From: CAZQLE01 sp964593905
Lineage (GTDB): Bacteria; Chloroflexota; Anaerolineae; Anaerolineales; Anaerolineaceae
NCBI GenBank assembly: GCA_964593905.1
Contig: CAZQLE010000208.1
Span: 1-6,429 of the forward strand
Direction: 5' to 3'
DNA: 6,429 nucleotides
This document shows, in pieces, positions 1-5,766 of the stretch; the first letter of the stretch is position 1, and the number at the start of each line of letters is the position of its first letter. Position numbers and translations under genes: made by a program. The notes under the pieces were generated by a model. It did not search any database. It saw only the letters and a program-made list of their open reading frames with translations, and was not told the DNA's origin.

Positions 1-546
1 CGCGAAAAGCTCTCGCCCGATAACCAGCAAAGCCTCGAAGCCGCCTTCCGCGCCGCCCACGAGTTTGCCGAGGAACCGCGCGGCTGGCTGGTGTTGATCG
101 GCGGTTACGGGGTGGGCAAGACCCATCTAGCCGCCTCCATCGGCAATTACCGCCATTCGCTGGACGATTCACCGCTGTTTGTGGTTGTGCCCGATCTGCT
201 CGATTATCTGCGCGCCACCTTCAGCCCCACCAGCGCCATGTCCTACGACAATCTGTTCGACCAGATCCGTTCGGCCAAGCTGTTAATTCTCGACGACCTG
301 GGTGTGCAAAGCGCCACCCCCTGGGCACGCGAAAAACTGTACCAGATCTTCAATTACCGCTATAACGCCGAACTGCCCACCGTAATCACCACGGCCGACA
401 GCCTGAGCGAGATCGACCCGCGCATCCGCAGCCGCATGTTGGACCGCCGCCTGTGCCGAATTCTGGGAATGGACGTGCCTTCGTATCTTGTCAACGCCAT
501 GCCGACCGAAAAAACGCGCAAGGGCCGAAAACCGGTCGGAAAATAA
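1..546 (+). CDS. DnaC/DnaI-like helicase-loader ATPase, 5'-truncated by window edge
   Basis: The reading frame is open from the first base to the TAA at 544-546, giving 181 residues with no start in view, so the N-terminus lies to the left. It is a P-loop AAA+ ATPase of the DnaC/DnaI/IstB group. Counting from the first visible codon, Walker A is GGYGVGKTH at residues 34-42, Walker B is LLILDD at 94-99, a sensor-I-like strand TVITTAD ends near 132, and the arginine-finger region RIRSRMLD is at 141-148. The pattern 'DDLG...TPWAREKLYQIFNYRY...PTVITT' resembles replication helicase loaders more than IstB transposition helpers, and no transposase flanks it. In the family, such proteins use ATP to load the replicative helicase onto DNA. 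A GTG at 91 lies only three codons before the P-loop and cannot be the true start. The basic tail (KTRKGRKPVGK) is probably disordered. The fold is certain; the helicase-loading role is inferred. Confidence 0.85.
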   Translation, partial: REKLSPDNQQSLEAAFRAAHEFAEEPRGWLVLIGGYGVGKTHLAASIGNYRHSLDDSPLFVVVPDLLDYLRATFSPTSAMSYDNLFDQIRSAKLLILDDLGVQSATPWAREKLYQIFNYRYNAELPTVITTADSLSEIDPRIRSRMLDRRLCRILGMDVPSYLVNAMPTEKTRKGRKPVGK

Positions 547-562
547 AACCCGGACCGCCCAA

Positions 563-587
563 CCGCTGAGGATAAAAACCTCAGCGG
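563..587 (+). terminator. Perfect 9-bp hairpin after the dnaC-like gene; possible weak or Rho-assisted terminator
   Basis: CCGCTGAGG (563-571) and CCTCAGCGG (579-587) are perfect inverted repeats around the loop ATAAAAA, starting 16 nt after the stop codon. The stem is strong and well placed to end the upstream transcript, but it is followed by GCTAAACGACC rather than a T-run, so it is not a classical intrinsic terminator. It could instead protect an mRNA 3' end or partly insulate the nitroreductase gene. Confidence 0.45.
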
Positions 588-590
588 GCT

Positions 591-606
591 AAACGACCGT
601 TCGTTT
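591..606. promoter_or_regulatory. Operator-like inverted repeat just upstream of the nitroreductase
   Basis: AAACGACCGTTCGTTT consists of 6-bp arms AAACGA and TCGTTT around CCGT; counting the centre, 14 of 16 positions are symmetric. Its length and ACGA..TCGT arms resemble operators bound by TetR-family repressors, and it ends three bases before the ATG at 610. No promoter hexamers or regulator gene are visible beside it. It could equally form a small RNA hairpin that masks the translation start. Confidence 0.35.
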
Positions 607-609
607 GGA

Positions 610-1491
610 ATGAATATGACCCCTCTTACCCATCCTGTCATCGAAACGATGCAGCAGCGGTTTTCGTGCCGCATGTATCGCCATGAACCCATTGCACCCG
701 AAGCCATTGCCCGCCTGGAGGCTGCCCTCCGGGGGGTGCAAACCGGCCCCCTGGGCGCCCCACTGCGCTTTATGCTGGTCGCCGCGGGTGCGCAAGACGT
801 CGGGGCGCTGCGCGGTCTGGGAACGTATGGAACCATCAAAAACCCTGCGGGGTTCATTCTAGGTGTGGTCGGGCCGGGTGAAAAGAACCTGGAAGATTTT
901 GGCTACGGGATGGAAAGCCTGGTTTTGCAGGCCACCGGGCTGGGGCTGGGCACCTGCTGGCTGGGCGGTTTCTTTGCCAAAAGCGCCTTTGCCCAAAAAA
1001 TTAAACCCGGCGCAGAAGAAAACCTGGCAGCGGTCATCGCCACCGGTTACCCGCTGGAAGAAAGCCGCGCGCACGACCTGATGCGCAAAGCCAGCAATGG
1101 CGATTTCCGCCTGCCCTGGAAGAACCTGTTCTTTAAAGAACACTTTGATCAACCGCTTTCCGAATCGGACGCCGGAGCTTATGCGCAGCCGCTGGAGATG
1201 GTGCGGCTGGGGCCTTCAGCTTCAAACAGGCAGCCCTGGCGTGTCCTTCAAAAAGACAATTGTTTTCATTTTTATTTGCAGCGCAGGCCCGGTTATGGCA
1301 AAGGCTCGCTGTCGTTCAGGCTGTTACGCCTGCCCGATCTCCAGCGGGTCGATCTGGGCATTGCCATGTGTCATTTTGAGCTGGCCGCAAACGCAGCCGG
1401 GTTAAGCGGGCGCTGGGTAAACCAGAACCCCCGGCTTATCAGCAGCGATTTGCCGGTGGAATACAGCATCACTTGGGTTTCGGCGCATTGA
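610..1491 (+). CDS. Nitroreductase-family flavoprotein, TM1586 type (fused two-half form)
   Basis: The 293-residue protein belongs to the FMN-dependent nitroreductase superfamily and looks like the 'putative TM nitroreductase' (TM1586) family. The first half keeps the flavin-phosphate-type motif RFSCR (17-21) and the segment ATGLGLGTCWLGGF (108-121) followed by the ATGYPLEE strand (144-151). The second half carries the superfamily motif GPSASNRQPWR (201-211) and the helix DLGIAMCHFELAA (248-260). Each half thus resembles part of a normal nitroreductase subunit, as expected for a single-chain pseudo-dimer. The substrate is unknown; relatives reduce nitro compounds, quinones or flavins with NAD(P)H, and the protein should be cytosolic. 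Two in-frame ATGs compete: 610 has no usable Shine-Dalgarno site, while 616 has a weak GGA (607-609) six bases upstream, so the product may be two residues shorter. The riboswitch promoter lies downstream, so this gene is not part of the B12 operon. Confidence 0.88.
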   Translation: MNMTPLTHPVIETMQQRFSCRMYRHEPIAPEAIARLEAALRGVQTGPLGAPLRFMLVAAGAQDVGALRGLGTYGTIKNPAGFILGVVGPGEKNLEDFGYGMESLVLQATGLGLGTCWLGGFFAKSAFAQKIKPGAEENLAAVIATGYPLEESRAHDLMRKASNGDFRLPWKNLFFKEHFDQPLSESDAGAYAQPLEMVRLGPSASNRQPWRVLQKDNCFHFYLQRRPGYGKGSLSFRLLRLPDLQRVDLGIAMCHFELAANAAGLSGRWVNQNPRLISSDLPVEYSITWVSAH

Positions 1492-1592
1492 ACTCTTAAA
1501 AAGGGCGTCAGCAGCGGCCGGGGCTGGGTTTTAAGCCACCCTGCGCCGGGGTCTTCAATTTTGTAAAAACCGTGTGAAACCGCTTTAACACC

Positions 1593-1621
1593 TTGACGGA
1601 AGGCCTTCCCAAACGTACAAT
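1593..1621 (+). promoter_or_regulatory. Sigma70-type promoter for the cobalamin operon
   Basis: TTGACG (1593-1598) and TACAAT (1616-1621) differ from the consensus -35 and -10 hexamers by one base each and are separated by the ideal 17 bp. Transcription would begin near 1628, about 15 nt before the first helix of the riboswitch aptamer, which is a fitting position. The spacer contains a perfect 12-bp palindrome (1598-1609). Confidence 0.75.
1598..1609. repeat. Perfect 12-bp palindrome inside the promoter spacer
   Basis: GGAAGGCCTTCC is its own reverse complement and lies between the -35 and -10 hexamers, overlapping the last base of the -35. A protein bound here would block RNA polymerase, so it is a candidate operator. 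A chance palindrome in GC-rich DNA is the alternative; no regulator gene is visible in the window. Confidence 0.4.
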
Positions 1622-1641
1622 CAAATCACAATTCAATAAAT

Positions 1642-1805
1642 GCTTGCAGAACGCCCCTACCCCCGGAAGGGAGGGCTTAAAGACGAAACCGGTGCAAGTC
1701 CGGTGCTGACCCGCAACTGTAACGCTGATCCATTCAGCGAAGCCAGGTCGAACATTCTGCCAGCGTTCTCCACACCCTCGAGGCAAGGAGGTGAGGACCT
1801 GCAAG
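1642..1805 (+). ncRNA. Cobalamin (B12) riboswitch aptamer
   Basis: The conserved core is clear: an ACCGG/CCGGT hairpin (1688-1692 with 1700-1704) with loop TGCAAGT, followed by CTGACCCGCAACTGT (1706-1720), a 6-bp hairpin CGCTGA/TCAGCG (1723-1728 with 1734-1739), and the B12-box-like AGCCAGG...CTGCC (1741-1761). The outer helices can be traced: CTTGCAG (1643-1649) pairs perfectly with CTGCAAG (1799-1805) as the closing helix, AGAACGC (1648-1654) pairs with GCGTTCT (1763-1769), and a C-rich/G-rich arm spans 1653-1676. A 3' hairpin CACCCTC/GAGGTG (1773-1779 with 1788-1793) sits where the loop that docks onto the core is expected. In this family, adenosylcobalamin or related cobalamins bind the RNA and switch off downstream expression. 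The B12 box is a few bases longer than the usual form. Confidence 0.95.
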
Positions 1806-1824
1806 TTGTCCCTTTGACTGCACC

Positions 1825-1862
1825 CGCTCCCTGACTCTTCCGACAGGGAGCGTTTCATTTTT
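1825..1862 (+). terminator. Intrinsic terminator: expression platform of the riboswitch
   Basis: CGCTCCCTG (1825-1833) and CAGGGAGCG (1844-1852) form a perfect 9-bp GC-rich stem with a 10-nt loop, followed by TTTCATTTTT (1853-1862). It starts 19 nt after the aptamer's closing helix and 72 nt before the first gene's start codon, so control is most likely by premature transcription termination when cobalamin is bound. I did not find an unambiguous antiterminator; one option is AGGGAG (1668-1673) in the aptamer pairing with CTCCCT (1827-1832). Confidence 0.85.
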
Positions 1863-1921
1863 ATCGGAAGAGAAGCTGTGTTTTTGCTGCTCAATTGAAA
1901 CCCTCATCCATTTAATGAATT

Positions 1922-1926
1922 AAGGA
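1922..1926 (+). promoter_or_regulatory. Ribosome binding site of the BtuF-like gene (supports the GTG start)
   Basis: AAGGA lies seven bases before the GTG at 1934 and decides the start, because no ATG in that frame is better placed. It falls in a notably A-rich, weakly structured stretch, unlike the GC-rich leader before it. Confidence 0.8.
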
Positions 1927-1933
1927 AAAATCA

Positions 1934-2857
1934 GTGAAACGTCTGTTCTCTTTGCTGCTCGTCATTCTGCTGCTTGGCGCTTGCGCCCCGGCAGCGCCCA
2001 CAACCGCACCTGCCGGCCCGATCATTTTCACTGACGGCGCCGGAAAAGAAGTTAATCTGACCGCCCCGGCGACAAAAATTGTCTCGCTTGCCCCGTCGAA
2101 CACCGAAATTCTCTTTGCCATCGGCGCCGGTGACCGGCTGGTCGGGCGAGAAGACTACTCCAACTTCCCTGAGGAAGGTGTCAAAGACATTCCCTCCATT
2201 GGCGGGTTGGATGGCAAACTGAATCTGGAAAAAATCACCAGCCTGCAACCCGACCTGGTGCTGGCAGCCGAGATCAACACCCCCGACCAGATCAAAGCTC
2301 TGGACGATCTGGGGTTGAAGGTGGTGGTGTTAAAAAACCCGATCGAGTGGAACGGCCTGTATGAAAACATTAAACTGGTCGGCAAAGCCACCGGGCAAGA
2401 TGCCGCCGCCGAAAAACTGGCCGGCGAACTGGCCGCGCGCGTAAAAGCGGTCACCGATGCCGTATCCACGGCCGAAGCCACCCCGGTGGTTTTCTATGAA
2501 CTGGATGCCACCGAACCGGCCAAACCCTGGACAACCGGCCCCGGCACGTTCATGGATCTGTTGATCAATCAGGCGGGCGGCGTAAATGCTGCCGCCGGAA
2601 TGGACAGCCCCTGGGGCCAGCTTAGCCAGGAGGAATTGATTGTACAAAACCCCGACTTCATTCTGCTGGGAGATAACCTGTACGGTGGGGTCACCCCCGA
2701 ACAGGTGGCTGCCCGCCCCGGTTGGGATTCGATCAAAGCCGTTCAACAAAACCAGGTATTTACCTTTAATGACGATCTGGTCAGCCGCCCCGGCCCGCGC
2801 ATGGTAGATGGACTGGAAGCGCTGGCAAAAACGATCCACCCCGAGCTGTATAAATAA
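1934..2857 (+). CDS. btuF: Corrinoid/cobalamin ABC transporter substrate-binding lipoprotein (BtuF-like)
   Basis: This 307-residue protein captures corrinoid outside the membrane and delivers it to the permease. Residues 1-17 form a lipoprotein signal peptide: basic KR, a Leu-rich core, then the lipobox LGAC with C17 as the lipidated cysteine. An Ala/Pro/Thr linker (18-28) follows. The mature part has the two-lobe BtuF/FecB-type fold: IVSLAPSNTEILFAIGAGDRLVG (49-71) in the first lobe, the QPDLVLAAE strand (105-113), then in the second lobe TTGPGTFMDLL (200-210), RPGWDSIKAVQQNQVF (261-276) and RPGPRMVDGLEALAKTIHP near the C-terminus. These are typical of the cobalamin branch, and the riboswitch upstream supports that ligand over siderophores. 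Translation starts at GTG with AAGGA seven bases upstream. It is the first gene after the regulated leader; the permease follows after 9 nt. Whether it prefers B12 or cobinamide cannot be read from the sequence. Confidence 0.93.
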   Translation: MKRLFSLLLVILLLGACAPAAPTTAPAGPIIFTDGAGKEVNLTAPATKIVSLAPSNTEILFAIGAGDRLVGREDYSNFPEEGVKDIPSIGGLDGKLNLEKITSLQPDLVLAAEINTPDQIKALDDLGLKVVVLKNPIEWNGLYENIKLVGKATGQDAAAEKLAGELAARVKAVTDAVSTAEATPVVFYELDATEPAKPWTTGPGTFMDLLINQAGGVNAAAGMDSPWGQLSQEELIVQNPDFILLGDNLYGGVTPEQVAARPGWDSIKAVQQNQVFTFNDDLVSRPGPRMVDGLEALAKTIHPELYK

Positions 2858-2860
2858 GGA
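2856..2860 (+). promoter_or_regulatory. Ribosome binding site of the permease gene, overlapping the upstream stop codon
   Basis: AAGGA begins inside the TAA stop of the preceding gene and lies six bases before the TTG at 2867. This fixes the TTG start and suggests that terminating ribosomes help start translation of the permease. Confidence 0.75.
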
Positions 2861-2866
2861 TTACCG

Positions 2867-3895
2867 TTGCGCAAAATCACTGCCCACCCTCTGGTACTGA
2901 CCGGCATTGTGCTTTTTCTGGCCGTTATTTTAAGCATTGCGGTGGGCAGTGTCTTCATCTCTCCCACCATTCTGGGCGGCATCGTCAAAGCCCGCCTCAC
3001 CGGCCAGCTATTGCCGCCAGAATGGCTGCCCTTTGACAAAATTGTGTTTTCGCTGCGCCTGCCGCGCACAGCCTTGATGATCTTATCTGGCGCCGGCCTG
3101 GCAGGCAGCGGCACCGCCTTTCAGGGAATGTTCCGCAACCCGCTGGCGGATCCTTATCTGATTGGCGTGGCTTCGGGGGCCGGGCTGGGCGCAATTGCAG
3201 CCATGTCTTTTGGCTGGGCGCAAAGCCCGCTGGGGATCTACGCCATTCCGCTGGCTGCTTTTCTGGCGGGTCTGATCACCGTCTGGGTGGTCTATCAACT
3301 TGGGCGGGTAAACAAGTCGCTGCCCACCACCAACCTGATCCTGGCCGGGGTGGCAGTCAGTTCCTTTACTTCCTCCGTCACCTCTTTAATCATGCTGCGC
3401 GGCAACGATGAGATCCGCCGCGCGCTGGTGTGGTTGCTGGGCGGGGCAGCGCTCAGCGGCTGGCAGCCTGTTCTGGCCATGCTGCCTTACACGCTCATCG
3501 GTTTAACAGCGCTGTTTTTTATGGGACACACCCTGAATGTGCTCCAGTTCGGCGACGAACAGGCCCGTCAGCTTGGCATTCCCACCGAAACCGTGCGCCG
3601 GGTGGTCTTGATCGCTGCCACATTAACCACTGCCACCGCCATTGCCTTTGCAGGCATCATCGGTTTTGTGGGTTTAATCGTTCCGCACATCCTGCGGTTT
3701 GTGTGGGGCAGCGATTACCGCCGGCTGCTGCCGCTTTCGGCCATTGGCGGTGCGGCCTTTCTTTTAATCGCAGATGTCATCGCCCGTGTGGCGGCCGCGC
3801 CGCAAGAACTACCCGTTGGAATTATCACGGCGTTAACCGGCGCCCCTTTCTTTTTATGGGTAATGCGCCGTTCACACCGGCAATATCTCTGGTAA
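2867..3895 (+). CDS. btuC: Corrinoid/cobalamin ABC transporter permease (BtuC-like, FecCD family)
   Basis: The 342-residue product is a polytopic membrane protein of the FecCD/BtuC family, whose members have about ten transmembrane helices and work as homodimers. Family marks appear in order: first helix LVLTGIVLFLAVILSIAVG (9-27), RLPRTALMILSGAGLAGSG (64-82), FQGMFRNPLADPYLIGVASGAG (85-106), GIIGFVGLIVPHILRF (263-278, the cytoplasmic coupling region that contacts the ATPase), and ELPVGIITALTGAPFFLWVMRR (314-335) at the C-terminal end. The length is normal for the family. The start is a TTG with AAGGA six bases upstream; the first residues MRKITAHPLV lead directly into helix one. The ATPase gene begins 14 nt after the stop. 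Siderophore transporters share this fold, so the corrinoid assignment rests on the riboswitch and the cobT/cobS neighbours. Confidence 0.93.
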   Translation: MRKITAHPLVLTGIVLFLAVILSIAVGSVFISPTILGGIVKARLTGQLLPPEWLPFDKIVFSLRLPRTALMILSGAGLAGSGTAFQGMFRNPLADPYLIGVASGAGLGAIAAMSFGWAQSPLGIYAIPLAAFLAGLITVWVVYQLGRVNKSLPTTNLILAGVAVSSFTSSVTSLIMLRGNDEIRRALVWLLGGAALSGWQPVLAMLPYTLIGLTALFFMGHTLNVLQFGDEQARQLGIPTETVRRVVLIAATLTTATAIAFAGIIGFVGLIVPHILRFVWGSDYRRLLPLSAIGGAAFLLIADVIARVAAAPQELPVGIITALTGAPFFLWVMRRSHRQYLW

Positions 3896-3909
3896 GAAAG
3901 CAGGTTCAT

Positions 3910-4677
3910 ATGCTGCGAGCAGAAAATATTCATACCGCTTATGGTGACAAACCAGTCTTAAATGGAATCAATTTACACCTGACACCCGGCAAGATTTTGA
4001 GCGTCATTGGGCCCAACGGCAGCGGAAAATCAACCCTGCTGCGTGTCTTATCGGGGGTGCTGCCACTGCAAGCCGGGCATATCTGGGTGCAAAACCGTGA
4101 ACTGACCCGCCTGTCTGCGACCGAACGGGCGCGCTCCATTGCAGTGGTTCCCCAGGCCATCAATTTACCCCCTGCCTTTACAGCGTTTGAAACCGTTCTG
4201 CTCGGGCGAACCCCGCACCTGAACTGGTTTGGCAGCGCTAGCCAGCGCGATCTGACCGCGGTCGAACAGGCCATGCAGCGCACGCAAACTTTTGAGCTTG
4301 CCCATCGCCCGGTCGGCGAACTCTCTGGCGGAGAGCAGCAGCGGGTCATGCTGGCGCGGGCACTGGCACAATCGGCCCCCATTTTGATGCTCGACGAACC
4401 CACCGCCCACCTCGACTTGCAATTTCAGATCAATTTACTCGAACTGATCCGCTGCCTGGCCCGCGAAGAAAAACTGGCCGTGCTGATTATTTTGCATGAC
4501 CTGAACCTGGCCTCACGCTATGCCGATAAAGTAGCCATGCTGGTGGATGGCCGCTTAATGGCAGAAGGCAGCCCACGTGAAGTGCTGACGCCCGGTTTGT
4601 TAAGCCGGGTTTACCAGGTGCCGCTGCAAGTCCATGCAGTTGGGGCCGGCGGCTTCCCGATGATTACCCCTGCCTGA
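3910..4677 (+). CDS. btuD: Corrinoid/cobalamin ABC transporter ATP-binding protein (BtuD-like)
   Basis: This cytoplasmic ATPase of 255 residues powers the importer. All nucleotide-binding motifs are intact: Walker A GPNGSGKST (34-42), Q-loop glutamine at 82 (VVPQ), ABC signature LSGGE (138-142), Walker B ILMLDEP (158-164) with the catalytic Glu at 163, the D-loop after it (TAHLDL), and the switch His at 196 (ILHDLNLASRYAD). The sequence pattern matches the FecE/BtuD/FepC subgroup that partners FecCD permeases. The reading frame stays open far upstream into the permease gene, but ATG 3910 is the right start: AGCAGG (3899-3904) lies five bases before it and the first residues MLRAENIHTAYGDKPVL are the usual N-terminus of the family. 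A 48-nt gap without obvious promoter or terminator leads to cobT, so the operon probably continues. Confidence 0.94.
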   Translation: MLRAENIHTAYGDKPVLNGINLHLTPGKILSVIGPNGSGKSTLLRVLSGVLPLQAGHIWVQNRELTRLSATERARSIAVVPQAINLPPAFTAFETVLLGRTPHLNWFGSASQRDLTAVEQAMQRTQTFELAHRPVGELSGGEQQRVMLARALAQSAPILMLDEPTAHLDLQFQINLLELIRCLAREEKLAVLIILHDLNLASRYADKVAMLVDGRLMAEGSPREVLTPGLLSRVYQVPLQVHAVGAGGFPMITPA

Positions 4678-4725
4678 TCCACGGCAGTAACCCAGCTTAA
4701 AAACTTAATCACCCAACGAGGACAC

Positions 4726-5766
4726 ATGAACTTCCCCACCATCGCCCCGCTCAATGCAGATAGCGCTGCCCGCGCCGCCGCACACCAGGCGCAGCTTACC
4801 AAACCCGCCGGAAGTCTGGGAGAACTGGAAGCCCTTTCGATCCAACTGGCCGGAATTTATGGCGTTGACCACCCCAGACCGGACCACAAGGCCGTGATTG
4901 TCATGGCCGGCGATCACGGCGTGGCACGCAGCGGGGTCAGCGCGTATCCCGTTGAAGTGACCCCGCAAATGGTGCATAATATTCTCAATGGCGGCGCAGC
5001 CATTAACGTGCTGGCGCGCCTGGCAAATGCCCGCGTGACGGTGGTGGATGTGGGCGTGGCAGTCGATTTACCCGCATTGCCTGGCTTGGTACTGCGCAAG
5101 GTGGCCTACGGCACCCGCAACATGCTCACCGAACCGGCCATGACCCGCGCCGAGGCCGAGGCGGCCATTAACGTCGGGATCGAGGTCGTCACCGATCAGG
5201 TCCACCAGGGCATTAACCTGATCGCAACCGGCGATATGGGCATTGGCAACACCACACCTTCGTCTGCCATCACCGCCCTGTACAGCGGTCTGCCGGTTAA
5301 GGATGTGGTCGGCCGGGGCACCGGTGTGGATGATGCCGGTCTGGTGCGAAAAATTCAGGCCATCGAAAGCGCACTGGCGCTGCACAACCCGGACCCGGAA
5401 GATGCAATGGATGTGTTATGCAAGATCGGCGGTCTTGAGATCGCCGGCATTGCCGGGGTGATCATCGGCGCCGCCGCCAACCACGTTCCGGTTGTCGTTG
5501 ATGGTTTCATCTCCACTGCGGCGGCCTTAATCGCCGCCCGTCTGGTGCCCGGCGTGCAGCCTTATATGATCGGCGCCCATCAATCGGTTGAGATCGGTCA
5601 CCAGACCTTGTTAAAATTACTTCAGCTACGCCCATTATTGAACCTGAATCTGCGGTTGGGCGAAGGGACCGGCGCGGCACTGGCTTTTCATCTGATCGAT
5701 GCCGCCGCGGCCATTTTGAACGAGATGGCAACTTTTGCCAGTGCAGGAGTCAGCACCCGGGAATGA
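4726..5766 (+). CDS. cobT: Nicotinate-nucleotide--dimethylbenzimidazole phosphoribosyltransferase
   Basis: CobT activates the lower axial ligand of cobalamin: it moves phosphoribose from nicotinate mononucleotide to 5,6-dimethylbenzimidazole (or a related base), giving alpha-ribazole 5'-phosphate and nicotinate. The 346-residue length is usual. Recognisable family motifs are TKPAGSLGELE (25-35), VMAGDHGVARSGVSAYPVEVT (59-79), GGAAINVLAR (89-98), TGDMGIGNTTPSSA (168-181), GRGTGVDD (196-203), VDGFISTAAAL (258-268) and LRLGEGTGAALA (309-320). E313 in the last motif is likely the catalytic base, by analogy with Glu317 of the Salmonella enzyme. The start ATG has GAGGA (4718-4722) close upstream, with only three bases between. 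The stop overlaps the cobS start. The base actually used cannot be deduced; no dimethylbenzimidazole synthesis gene is recognisable here. Confidence 0.96.
   Translation: MNFPTIAPLNADSAARAAAHQAQLTKPAGSLGELEALSIQLAGIYGVDHPRPDHKAVIVMAGDHGVARSGVSAYPVEVTPQMVHNILNGGAAINVLARLANARVTVVDVGVAVDLPALPGLVLRKVAYGTRNMLTEPAMTRAEAEAAINVGIEVVTDQVHQGINLIATGDMGIGNTTPSSAITALYSGLPVKDVVGRGTGVDDAGLVRKIQAIESALALHNPDPEDAMDVLCKIGGLEIAGIAGVIIGAAANHVPVVVDGFISTAAALIAARLVPGVQPYMIGAHQSVEIGHQTLLKLLQLRPLLNLNLRLGEGTGAALAFHLIDAAAAILNEMATFASAGVSTRE

Noticed and set aside
1..546. IstB transposition helper of an IS21-type element
   Set aside because: The Walker B region and the TPWAREKLYQIFNYRY segment look like replication helicase loaders, and there is no transposase, terminal repeat or target duplication nearby. 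The missing N-terminal part prevents a complete exclusion.
360..857. Minus-strand open frame spanning the gap between the first two genes
   Set aside because: It is antisense to two recognisable genes, is rich in Arg/Pro/Ser as GC-rich shadow frames are, and shows no family motif.
610..1491. Nitroreductase near B12 genes as BluB, the flavin-destroying enzyme that makes dimethylbenzimidazole
   Set aside because: BluB has the SVG/QPW-type motif early in the chain. Here that motif is in the second half of a fused protein, and the gene lies upstream of the riboswitch promoter, outside the B12 operon. Adjacency alone is not enough.
1520..1541. Hairpin GGGGCT/AGCCACC as a terminator for the nitroreductase gene
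   Set aside because: It has only six pairs with a bulged A, and the following bases (TGCGCCGGGG) are not T-rich. The nearby repeated GCCGGGG (1517/1518-1523 and 1546-1551) is too short to mean anything in GC-rich DNA.
1640..1834. Small + strand open frame of 64 codons
   Set aside because: It lies wholly within the riboswitch aptamer and expression platform and has no ribosome site.
3430..3909. N-terminal extension of the BtuD-like ATPase
   Set aside because: The frame is open, but it overlaps the highly conserved 3' half of the permease gene and encodes Cys/His/Arg-rich nonsense. A ribosome site and the family N-terminus are at 3910.
4678..4725. Separate promoter or terminator between the ATPase gene and cobT
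   Set aside because: No convincing -35/-10 pair and no stable hairpin with a T-run are present in these 48 bases, so continued cotranscription is the simpler reading.
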